A stretch of 64,000 bases of DNA from Sandaracinaceae bacterium (GTDB lineage Bacteria; Myxococcota_A; Polyangia; Polyangiales; Houyiibacteriaceae), in contig JACKEJ010000005.1 in NCBI GenBank assembly GCA_020633055.1, forward strand, positions 558,001-622,000, written 5' to 3'. Made by a program: the position numbers and the translations under genes. The notes below the pieces were generated by a model. It was not told the origin of the DNA. It did not search any database and worked only from the letters and a program-made list of their open reading frames with translations. Shown here piece after piece: positions 27,410-36,288 of this stretch. Within the stretch, counting starts at the first letter, position 1. Every line of letters starts with the position of its first letter.

Positions 27410-28732
27410 ATGAGCAAGTCGATCGGAATCGGTCTCGTGGGCTGCGGTGTCGTGGGCACTGGGCTCCTCCAGGTGTTGAGGGACAACGCGGCGGCCATCG
27501 AGGGCCGCTTGGGCATGCCCCTCGAGGTGCGTCGCATCGCGGTCCGCGACACCTCGGCCGTGCGCAGCGACTTGGTGGCCCGCGATCGACTGACGACCGA
27601 TCCCCTCGAGGTGGTGAACGACCCCACCGTCCAGGTAGTCGTCGAGGTCATGGGTGGCGTCGAGAAGGCCTACGAGGTCGTGCACACCGCCATCCTCGCG
27701 GGCAAGCACGTGGTCACGGCGAACAAGGCGCTGTTGGCCGAGCGCGGCGCCGAGATCTGGAACCTCGCCGAAGAGAAGGGCGTGGACGTCTACTACGAGG
27801 CGGCCGTCGCCGGCGGCATCCCCGTCATCCGCGTCCTGCGCGAGGCGCTCGCGTCGGAGCGCATCCTCGCCATCCGCGGCATCGTGAACGGGACCAGCAA
27901 CTACATCCTGTCGCGCATGACCTCGGAGTCGCTGTCGTTCGCCGACGCGCTGGCCGAGGCGCAAGCGGCGGGATACGCGGAGGCCGATCCGACGCTCGAC
28001 GTCGGCGGCGGCGACGCGTGCCACAAGATCGCGATCCTCGCGACCCTCGCCTTCGGTCAGCGTGTGGCGGCCGATCAGGTCCCGACCGAGGGCATCGACC
28101 GTGTGACCACGACCGACATCGCCTTCGCGCAGCGCCTCGGCTTCATCATCAAGCCGCTGGCGGTCGCACGTGTGGCCGGCGACGCACTGGATCTGCGTGT
28201 GCACCCTGCCCTGGTGCCCGTCGAGGCGACGCTGGCCACTGTACACGGCGCGCTCAACGCCGTGGCCATCGAAGGGGCGCTGCTGGGCCCCATCCTGCTC
28301 AGCGGCCCAGGCGCGGGCGCTGGGCCCACCGCGACCAGTGTCGCGGGAGACCTGCTGGACGTGGCACGCAACATCGGCTGCTGCACGCACGCGCGCGTGC
28401 CCGCCCGGGGCTTCCGCCAGGTGGCCCTCTCGGACGCGCAGCTACGTGACATCGGCGAGCACCGCGGCCGCTTCTACCTGCGCCTGACGGTGGAGGACCG
28501 CCCTGGCGTTCTCGGCGCCATCACCAGCGCGTTGGGCGCGAACGACGTGTCCATCGAGCAGATGTTCCAAGAGGGTCGTGGGCGACGCAGCAAGGACACG
28601 GACAACACGCCCGTGTCGGTCGTGCTGCTGACGCACCGTGCCACCGAGCGCAACGTGCGCGCCGCCCTCGAGGTGATCGAGGGGCACGAGGCGGTGGTCG
28701 CGCCCTCGCAGCTCATCCGCATCGAGGAGTGA
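27410..28732 (+). CDS. hom: Homoserine dehydrogenase
   Basis: A 440-residue enzyme that reduces aspartate semialdehyde to homoserine with NAD(P)H, on the route to Thr, Met and Ile. It shows the Rossmann start GIGLVGCGVVGTGLL, the catalytic-domain motifs GGIPVIRVLREAL and GTSNYILSRM, and a C-terminal ACT domain (RLTVEDRPGVLGAITSALG) that usually binds Thr for feedback control. ATG 27410 gives the normal N-terminus; the open frame further upstream is a shadow of the membrane-protein gene. No aspartokinase domain is fused. An inverted repeat lies about 55 bases after the stop. Confidence 0.96.
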   Translation: MSKSIGIGLVGCGVVGTGLLQVLRDNAAAIEGRLGMPLEVRRIAVRDTSAVRSDLVARDRLTTDPLEVVNDPTVQVVVEVMGGVEKAYEVVHTAILAGKHVVTANKALLAERGAEIWNLAEEKGVDVYYEAAVAGGIPVIRVLREALASERILAIRGIVNGTSNYILSRMTSESLSFADALAEAQAAGYAEADPTLDVGGGDACHKIAILATLAFGQRVAADQVPTEGIDRVTTTDIAFAQRLGFIIKPLAVARVAGDALDLRVHPALVPVEATLATVHGALNAVAIEGALLGPILLSGPGAGAGPTATSVAGDLLDVARNIGCCTHARVPARGFRQVALSDAQLRDIGEHRGRFYLRLTVEDRPGVLGAITSALGANDVSIEQMFQEGRGRRSKDTDNTPVSVVLLTHRATERNVRAALEVIEGHEAVVAPSQLIRIEE

Positions 28733-28786
28733 GCTACGGGGGTGACCCCGGCTCCCGCGCCTTGCCTGCGAACCTTCGTATGGCGC

Positions 28787-28807
28787 CAGGATCTTGCGGC
28801 GATCCTG
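28787..28807. terminator. Hairpin between convergent hom and Suc/Fer genes
   Basis: CAGGATC (28787-28793) pairs exactly with GATCCTG (28801-28807) around a seven-base loop. There is no T-run on either side, so a terminator role for the two convergent transcripts is only suggested by position. Confidence 0.4.
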
Positions 28808-28837
28808 ATCTGCGCTCTAGGGCCAGAGTTGGCGGCG

Positions 28838-29764
28838 TCAGGGGAGTCGCGTGGCGCGGTAGTGGGTCGTGGGTGTGTGGGCCTCGCCGCAGCTGGTGGG
28901 GCGCAGCGCCGCGGAGCGCGTCTCTTGCTGGACGCGCATGCGCACGTCCCCCGCCGAGGTGCGCAGCATGACGACCGACCCGTCGTCCTCGACCCGCTGC
29001 GACGCGCCCGGCAGGAGCGCGTCGAGGGCGCGCAGATCGTCGTCGATGCGGAGTTGGACGCTGGCCGCCTGCAACCACGCCGGGTCCAGCGTGCGACCGC
29101 GAAGACGAGTGGGCAGGTGGATGTGCCCAGCGGCCTGCGCCGCGACGAAGGCGCCAGCTTCTTCGGGCCGGACACGTCCGTAGCAGTGCCCATCGGGCAG
29201 GCTGAGCACCACGGGGGCGAAGCGGTGCCCGCCCAGGTGGCTCGCCTGCCACACCCGTGGAACCTCGTCGTCACAGCCGCCCGCGGCGGCCGTCAGCGCG
29301 TCGAACACGGGATTCCCGAGCAGCGCACAACACACGTCGCGGCGCCCGTGCGTGCAGACCAGCGTGAGGGGTGCCGTCAGCGCTTCGGCGCCTGGGTGCG
29401 TTCCCGTCCGCAGGAAGCTGTCGAGGTCGACCCGCACCAGATCGTCGAGCCGGTCGAGCAGCAGGCGCGCACAGCCCTCGCCCACCCGGCACAGGTACAA
29501 AGCGAGCGGCCCCAGTGTGCGCCGCGGCGCACGGATGAATTGGAGGCGCAGGCCCGCGTGCTGCGAGTCTGCGGCCCGGAGCCACGCGCGCACGTCCTCC
29601 GGCAGCTCACTCGCGAGGATCTTGGACGCCCATGCTCCACGCACCTCGAGCAACAGGAACGCGCTGGCCTCGGGCGCCGTGCCCAGGAGGGGCTCCTGCT
29701 GGGTGGCGCTCACGAGCGAGCAGCGCTGCTCCGCCGCGACCAGGGGGCGGAGCGCCTCGCTCAC
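28838..29764 (-). CDS. Sucrase/ferredoxin-like (thioredoxin-like ferredoxin) family protein
   Basis: About 308 residues from GTG 29764, which overlaps the upstream stop as GTGA. It has the Suc_Fer family hallmarks: CSLVSATQQEPLLGTA near the start, then VCTHGRRDVCCALLGNP, with the Cys residues of a thioredoxin-like [2Fe-2S] or thiol site, and VWQASHLGGHRFAPVVLSLPDG. Family members are poorly characterised; some relate to altered inheritance of mitochondria protein 32. It is the last gene of the atp minus-strand run, separated from atpG by one unknown gene. Confidence 0.8.
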   Translation of the reverse strand: MSEALRPLVAAEQRCSLVSATQQEPLLGTAPEASAFLLLEVRGAWASKILASELPEDVRAWLRAADSQHAGLRLQFIRAPRRTLGPLALYLCRVGEGCARLLLDRLDDLVRVDLDSFLRTGTHPGAEALTAPLTLVCTHGRRDVCCALLGNPVFDALTAAAGGCDDEVPRVWQASHLGGHRFAPVVLSLPDGHCYGRVRPEEAGAFVAAQAAGHIHLPTRLRGRTLDPAWLQAASVQLRIDDDLRALDALLPGASQRVEDDGSVVMLRTSAGDVRMRVQQETRSAALRPTSCGEAHTPTTHYRATRLP

Positions 29765-30090
29765 TGGTCCGCGGGGATGGGCAGCGGGCGCGACATCTCG
29801 TCGGCGGCCGCGTCCGTGCGGCCCTGACGCCCCGCCGCGATCTTGCCGTTCCAGGCAGCGTACTGCTCGGCATAGTGCGCCTGCAGGCGCTGCACCTGGC
29901 CCTGGAGCGCGGTCCACTGGGCGCGCTCCTCAGCCGTGTCTGCCGCAGCCAGCGCCGCGCCAATCTTCTCCGCGGCGAAGCGCATGCGCCCGGCCGCTTC
30001 GTAGAAGTTGTCGCGTTTCGCGAACCCCGCCGCCTGGTTGATCCAGACGACGACGGTCTGCGTGTCGAGTGAGTCGGAGTGAGTGGCCAT
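29761..30090 (-). CDS. Small helical protein following atpG, function unknown
   Basis: A 109-residue, almost wholly helical protein (FYEAAGRMRFAAEKIGAALAAAD, AQWTALQGQVQRLQAHYAEQYAAW) without Cys, signal or membrane segment. It lies 44 bases after atpG and overlaps the Suc/Fer gene by four bases, so it is probably in the ATP synthase transcript. The heptad-like Ala/Leu spacing could form a coiled coil. I recognise no family; a link to the ATP synthase is suggested by position only. Confidence 0.6.
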   Translation of the reverse strand: MATHSDSLDTQTVVVWINQAAGFAKRDNFYEAAGRMRFAAEKIGAALAAADTAEERAQWTALQGQVQRLQAHYAEQYAAWNGKIAAGRQGRTDAAADEMSRPLPIPADQ

Positions 30091-30134
30091 AGTGTTCCCG
30101 AGACCCGGTGTGATACCAGAGCCGCGCGCCAGAG

Positions 30135-31010
30135 TCAGCCCTTGAGGGCCTCGGCGCCGCCGATGATCTCCATCAGCTCGGTGGTGATGGCCGCCTGACG
30201 GGCGCGGTTGTACTGCAGGGTGAGCCGGTCGATCATGTCCGACGCGTTGTTCGTGGCCGAGTCCATGGCCGTCATGCGCGCGCCGTGCTCGGAGGCGACG
30301 GACTCGAGCAGGCCGCGGAAGACCTCGACCTCCACGTACATGGGCAGCAGCCGGTCCAGCAGCTCGGGCTTGCTGGGCTCGTAGATGAAGTCGCCCACGC
30401 TCTCGGCGTCGGTGTCCATCGGCACGATGGGCAGCAGGCTCTCGACGCGCACCTCCTGCGAGATGGCGCTCTTGAACTCGTTGTAGACGAGGTAGCAGGC
30501 GTCCAGGTTCTCGCTGGTGTACTCGCTGATGATGAAGCGACCGATCTCGCCGGCCTTGTCCACCGAGAGGTTCTCGAACACCCCCGTGAACTCGTGGCGG
30601 ATGTCCGCGTTGCGCCGGCGCAGGTAGTCGCGGCCCTTGCGGCCGATGACCGCGAAGCAGACGTTGACGCCAGCCGCCTCCAGCTCGCGCCAGCGGCGCT
30701 CGGTGGCCTTCGTGACACTCGAGTTGAACGCGCCCGCGAGACCGCGATCGCTGGTGACGACCACCAGCATGACGTTCTTCTCTTCACGCCGCTGGAGCAG
30801 CGGGTGCAGCTTCTCGGGCTCGTCGTCCGTGGTGCGCGCCGCGACCGAGCTGAGGACCTCGTAGGTCTTCACGGCGTACGGGCGCAGCTCCTGGATGGCC
30901 TGCTGCGCCTTGCGGAGCCTCGCAGCGGCGACCAGCTTCATCGCACGCGTGATCTTCTGCGTGCTCTTGACGGTGCCGATCCGCTTGCGAATCTCTTTCA
31001 GGTTCGCCAT
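30135..31010 (-). CDS. atpG: F1 ATP synthase gamma subunit
   Basis: A 291-residue central rotor subunit. The N-terminal helix MANLKEIRKRIGTVKSTQKITRAMKLVAA and C-terminal helix SATNNASDMIDRLTLQYNRARQAAITTELMEIIGGA are the two coiled-coil strands that turn inside the alpha-beta ring. The middle domain has the usual VVVTSDRGLAGAFNSSV. Length is normal. ATG 31010 lies seven bases after the atpA stop. Confidence 0.97.
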   Translation of the reverse strand: MANLKEIRKRIGTVKSTQKITRAMKLVAAARLRKAQQAIQELRPYAVKTYEVLSSVAARTTDDEPEKLHPLLQRREEKNVMLVVVTSDRGLAGAFNSSVTKATERRWRELEAAGVNVCFAVIGRKGRDYLRRRNADIRHEFTGVFENLSVDKAGEIGRFIISEYTSENLDACYLVYNEFKSAISQEVRVESLLPIVPMDTDAESVGDFIYEPSKPELLDRLLPMYVEVEVFRGLLESVASEHGARMTAMDSATNNASDMIDRLTLQYNRARQAAITTELMEIIGGAEALKG

Positions 31011-31016
31011 GAGGGC

Positions 31017-32663
<1,647 letters not shown>

Positions 32664-32744
32664 TGGGGGCTCCCTAGGGTGAGCGACCGGGGCGCTCCGA
32701 CGAGTGATCGGGAAGGCGCGACCGGGGTAGACGTTGGGCTGGGG

Positions 32745-33287
32745 TTAGTGAGCGAGGAGCTGCTCTTTGAGCTCGGTGAGACGATTGCGCACGCTGCCGT
32801 CGAAGACCTTGTCGCCGACCCGCGTGATGACGCCGGCGATGATCGAGGGGTCCTGCTTGCGAACCACGACGACCTTCTTGCCGGTGACCTTCTCGAGCAC
32901 CTTCTGGAGCTCGACGTAGTAGGGCTCGGGCATGGCCGAGGCCGTGGTGACCTCCGCCTCGACCTGGCCCGTGGCGCCCTGCGCCAACAAGCTGAACGTG
33001 GCGGCGAGCTCGGGCACGAGCGACATGCGACCGCGATCGGCCAGTAGCTTGAGCGTGTTCTTCAGGACGGGCGGCGCGGCGACCCGCATGGCCAACTGGT
33101 CCAGCACCTTCAGGCGCGACTCGCTGGTGACCGAGGGGTTCTCGAACAGGTCGCGCAGGCTGCCGTTGGCGCTCCACGCTTCGGCGAAGGCCGAAAGGGC
33201 CTTGTGCACGGTGGGGGTCTGCGTGGCCTCTTCGGCCAGCTCGAGCAGCGCCTTGGCGTAGCGGCGGCTGATGGTTGCGTTGCTCAC
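32745..33287 (-). CDS. atpH: F1 ATP synthase delta subunit (OSCP)
   Basis: A 180-residue stator subunit that links the top of F1 to the b/b' stalk. The N-terminal helical domain starts ISRRYAKALLELAEE and the C-terminal part has the LEKVTGKKVVVVRKQDPSIIAGVITRVGDKVFDGSVRNRL signature. Its start overlaps the end of atpF by four bases. An 81-base gap separates it from atpA. Confidence 0.96.
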   Translation of the reverse strand: MSNATISRRYAKALLELAEEATQTPTVHKALSAFAEAWSANGSLRDLFENPSVTSESRLKVLDQLAMRVAAPPVLKNTLKLLADRGRMSLVPELAATFSLLAQGATGQVEAEVTTASAMPEPYYVELQKVLEKVTGKKVVVVRKQDPSIIAGVITRVGDKVFDGSVRNRLTELKEQLLAH

Positions 33288-33991
33288 GCCTGCTTCTCCT
33301 GGGCGGCGCTCTCGGCGGCCACCTCGGCCAGTCGGGTCAGGTAGCCGTCGGCCAGCCGCGTCTGGTCGGCCGCGGTGGACTTCTCGCGCAACACCGCCTC
33401 GGCGGCGCTCAGGGCGGACTCGACCGCTTCGCGCGTGAGGTCCTCGCGCAGCTGCTTGAAGCGCTGCGCGATGACGAACTCGGTGTCCTTGCGCAGACGC
33501 GCGGCTTTCTTCTCCGCCTCGGCGACGATGCGGTCACGCTCGGCCTCTCCGGCCTTGACCATCTCGTGCCGGATGGTGTCGAGCTCGTCATCCAAGCGCG
33601 CAAGGCGCTCCTGGAACTCCTTCTGCTTCGCTTCGGCCTCCGCCTTGAGACGCGCCGCCTCGGCCATGGCCTCCTGCATGGCCTCCCGCTTGGCAGCCAG
33701 CTGAGGGTTCACCTTGGTCTTGATGACCCAGACGAAGATGCCAAAGAGGATGAGGAAGTTGACGATGGAGCCGAGCAGCTCACCGAACTGCTCGCCGTGG
33801 ACGATGCTGTCGAGCGTCACTGGGCCGCCGTGGCCGCCGTGCGCCTCGGCGGCGATCTCGGCCTCCACGTCGTAGGACGCGACGTGGCCGTCTGCGCCTT
33901 CGGCGTCATCGTGGTGCTGGGCGCCCACCGACGGCGCCACCACGAGCGCGAGCATCAGGAACGCGAAGAGAGCCTGGGTGAGGCGCTTCAT
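33284..33991 (-). CDS. atpF: F0 ATP synthase subunit b with N-terminal signal peptide
   Basis: A 235-residue b subunit, longer than the usual 155-170. The first 24 residues look like a cleavable signal peptide (ALFAFLMLALVVAPSVGAQ), followed by a His/Asp/Glu-rich segment (HHDDAEGADGH, AHGGHGG). The true membrane helix is at about 73-92 (LLGSIVNFLILFGIFVWVI) and the long charged helix that dimerises with b' follows. It overlaps atpH by four bases and its start touches the b' stop. Confidence 0.94.
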   Translation of the reverse strand: MKRLTQALFAFLMLALVVAPSVGAQHHDDAEGADGHVASYDVEAEIAAEAHGGHGGPVTLDSIVHGEQFGELLGSIVNFLILFGIFVWVIKTKVNPQLAAKREAMQEAMAEAARLKAEAEAKQKEFQERLARLDDELDTIRHEMVKAGEAERDRIVAEAEKKAARLRKDTEFVIAQRFKQLREDLTREAVESALSAAEAVLREKSTAADQTRLADGYLTRLAEVAAESAAQEKQA

Positions 33992-34458
33992 TACTGGACC
34001 TCTCGCTGCAGCAGCTTGCCGGCGATGGTGCGGGCGAGCGCGGGGATCTGGGCCTGGAGCTCGCGGCGCAGCTTGGCGGCCTCGGCCGTGAGCTGGGCGT
34101 CCGCGTCGGACATCTGCTTCTGGGTCTCGGTCTGCACCGACTGGAGGATGCCAGCCTCGAGCTTCGAGCCTTCGGCGCGCAAGCGGTCACGCTCCTCGCC
34201 GGCCTTGACGCGGATGTCACGCATCTTCTCCTCGAACTCGGTTCCGGCGCCCGCGGCGTCCGCCTCGAACTGGCGGGCGGCGTCCTTGGCGCCGTCGATG
34301 GCCTCTTCACGCGCCTCGAACACCTTCAGCAGCGGCTTGAAGATGAGCGTGTGCAGCACGAGGAGAGCGACGAAGAAAAGCCCCATCTGGACGACGAGCG
34401 TCGCGTCCAGGTCGATCATGGAGCCTCCGGAGAGGAGGGTGCTCGTCAGCAAGGTCAT
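33991..34458 (-). CDS. atpF': F0 ATP synthase subunit b'
   Basis: About 155 residues from ATG 34458. A shorter 142-residue form from ATG 34419, with GGAGG close upstream, begins MIDLDATLVVQMGLFF and looks more like other b' N-termini. One membrane helix (about 22-40 of the longer form) is followed by FKPLLKVFEAREEAIDGAK and a long charged helix. It pairs with b in the peripheral stalk. It is the first gene of the minus-strand atp run; atpB and atpE (a and c) are not upstream and lie outside the window. Confidence 0.9.
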   Translation of the reverse strand: MTLLTSTLLSGGSMIDLDATLVVQMGLFFVALLVLHTLIFKPLLKVFEAREEAIDGAKDAARQFEADAAGAGTEFEEKMRDIRVKAGEERDRLRAEGSKLEAGILQSVQTETQKQMSDADAQLTAEAAKLRRELQAQIPALARTIAGKLLQREVQ

Positions 34459-34610
34459 GGTGGAGTCTTCTCGGTGAGCGGCGAGCGGGGTGCTCGAGGA
34501 GGGTGGCTCAGTGGGCGCCACACGGCAGCAAAGCTGGGGTGGGCGGGCACAGGGGCTGTGGGGCCAACGCGGCAGACAAGGCAAGGGATGGCCTGACCAC
34601 GGCGCGCGCG

Positions 34611-34639
34611 TACGTAGCAGCGCCCCCTGGGTGAGTCAA
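34611..34639 (-). promoter_or_regulatory. Putative sigma-70 promoter of the atp minus-strand operon
   Basis: On the minus strand TTGACT (34639-34634) and TACGTA (34616-34611) are 17 bases apart. The -10 match is weak. Transcripts would have a leader of about 150 bases before the b' gene. Confidence 0.35.
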
Positions 34640-34895
34640 GCGCGGGCGTGCCGCGCGCGCCGGCCGGAAGCCTTGTTTCATGAGCAATTCGACTCCTGCG
34701 TCGTCGGGCAGGCGCGCGTGGGTGCCGATCTCCGAAGTCGACGGCGCCCTGACGCCGGCTGTGAACCATCGGTCACGGCGTGCGACCCACGGATCGCGTA
34801 CCGCTGGACAGGCTCGCCGCTGCGTTGTTCGCCGTTGTGCGCCGACCCTGCTGTATCCACGCTGCAACGCTGTTAGGGTGATGTGCGACAGAGCT

Positions 34896-34910
34896 TGGCG
34901 CGGGACTTGT
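34896..34910 (+). promoter_or_regulatory. Near-match to a sigma-54 promoter before the SRPBCC gene
   Basis: TGGCGCG-GGAC-TTGT matches TGGCACG-N4-TTGC except for one base in each half, with GG-N10 spacing kept; the invariant -12 C is replaced by T, which weakens the call. It lies about 90 bases before the start at 34999. Confidence 0.28.
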
Positions 34911-34998
34911 ATGCCACGGGTGAATGTCCGCCGCGCCCCCTGCGTCGAGGGGAAGTTCGAGGTTCCCCGTTCTCTCACCACCTCTCGGAGGCCTGCCC

Positions 34999-35568
34999 AT
35001 GTCCCGCACGTCCGTTTCTGCCATGCTCGCCCTCACGCTCGCCCTGGGCGCGTCCGCGACAGCTTCCGCGCAAACCGGCGAGGAGATCGTGACTGGCCAG
35101 CAGAGTCAGTCCGGCACGTCGGTGGAGTGGGGCACTGGCCGCGGGGTGGTCGCACACCCGGTGGACACAGTGATGGGCGTCATCGAGGACTACGCGAACT
35201 ACGCGAGGTTCCTGCCCCACTTCGCTGCGTCGCGCGTCCTCTCGAGGCGTGGGTCGGCTGCCATGGTGTACGTCGAGGTCAATGTCATGCGCAACACCGC
35301 GACGCTCTGGGCTCAGCTGCGCATCCGTGCGCGTCCCAACCGGGGTGACACGCGCATCATCGAAGCGACCATGACCGATGGCAACGTGGACATGTTCCAC
35401 GCTCTGTGGGAGGTGACACCCATCGACGCGACGCACACCATGGTGGAGTTCCGCATCCTCGTGGACCCCGACCTGCCGCTGCCAGCGTCGGTGTTCACCG
35501 CCGAGAACGTCAAGGCCGCCCGCCGCACGATCCGTGCGCTGCGTCAGCGCGTCGCGAGCGTGGGCTGA
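34999..35568 (+). CDS. Exported SRPBCC/START-like domain protein
   Basis: A 189-residue protein: a clear signal peptide (SAMLALTLALGASATASAQ) followed by an SRPBCC (polyketide cyclase/START-like) fold with VVAHPVDTVMGVIEDYANYARFLPHF at the start and WEVTPIDATHTMVEFRILVDPDLPLPASVFT near the end. ATG 34999 has GGAGG eight bases upstream and is preferred over the in-frame ATG at 34924. Such folds bind hydrophobic ligands in a central cavity; an exported form may handle membrane lipids in the periplasm. Ligand unknown. Confidence 0.8.
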   Translation: MSRTSVSAMLALTLALGASATASAQTGEEIVTGQQSQSGTSVEWGTGRGVVAHPVDTVMGVIEDYANYARFLPHFAASRVLSRRGSAAMVYVEVNVMRNTATLWAQLRIRARPNRGDTRIIEATMTDGNVDMFHALWEVTPIDATHTMVEFRILVDPDLPLPASVFTAENVKAARRTIRALRQRVASVG

Positions 35569-35589
35569 TCCCGCCGCTGCAGCCCCACC

Positions 35590-36195
35590 TCAGCCGGGAG
35601 AGTCGTCGCTCGGAGCCCGCACGAACGGATCGTCGTCCGGCGCGCTCTCCGGCTCCGCCTCCGACACTGCCGGCGGCGCCTCCCCTCGAACCTCGTCGGG
35701 CGCGCCTCCATCGCCTTCGTGCAGCGCGTCGGTCGGACCGGCGGCGAGAGGCGGCTGGCGAAGAGGCTGGGCATCGGCGCTGGCGAGCACCTTCCCACCA
35801 AGTCCACCCACGCGGGGCTCGGGGGTCAGCTCGTGGACCTCGGTCGAGCCCTCCCCCATGCGGCACTGCCCCGTGAACGTAGCGCCCTTGTCGATGAACA
35901 GCTGAGGGGTCTGAATGTCCCCGTGCACCGCACCGGGCGCGTGCAGCTCCACGACGCGACGCGCCACCACATCGCCATGCAAGGCGCCTCCGAGGACGAT
36001 CAGCGACCCCACCTCCACGTGGGCGTGGACGTCTGCCGTCGCGCCGAGGATGAGGACGTCGCTCCCGAGGATCTCGCCCACGAAGCGACCATCGACGCGC
36101 ACTCGCCCCTGGAAGACGAGCTTGCCTTCGTACTCGGTTCCGGCGCCGAGGAGCGCGTTGATCTCCGAGAGCCCTGTGAGGTCGGTGTCGGCCAT
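35590..36195 (-). CDS. Bactofilin
   Basis: A 201-residue protein with the bactofilin beta-helix core (residues about 12-115): YEGKLVFQGRVRVDGRFVGEI, LILGATADVHAHVEVGSLIVLGGALHGDVVA and VELHAPGAVHGDIQTPQLFIDKGATFTGQC repeat the short strand-turn pattern of the family. Bactofilins polymerise into cytoskeletal filaments that act in cell shape, motility or chromosome positioning. The C-terminal 85 residues are acidic, Pro-rich and probably disordered. The downstream convergent SRPBCC gene ends 21 bases away. Confidence 0.92.
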   Translation of the reverse strand: MADTDLTGLSEINALLGAGTEYEGKLVFQGRVRVDGRFVGEILGSDVLILGATADVHAHVEVGSLIVLGGALHGDVVARRVVELHAPGAVHGDIQTPQLFIDKGATFTGQCRMGEGSTEVHELTPEPRVGGLGGKVLASADAQPLRQPPLAAGPTDALHEGDGGAPDEVRGEAPPAVSEAEPESAPDDDPFVRAPSDDSPG

Positions 36196-36288
36196 CGATC
36201 GGAGCGCACCCTACGTAGCGGCAGAGCCGCCGTCAAACGCCGTGTGGTAGTGGCGCGCGAGACGCACGCAAGCCCTCTTCCCAAAGGG

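Larger units (their letters stand above)
34459..34998. other. Divergent intergenic region between the atp run and the SRPBCC gene
   Basis: About 540 bases without a convincing gene. The short open frames here are in poor frames with no ribosome sites. The region holds a sigma-70-like promoter for the atp genes (34611-34639) and a near-match to a -24/-12 promoter for the plus-strand gene (34896-34910). I see no long repeats or hairpins. Confidence 0.6.
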
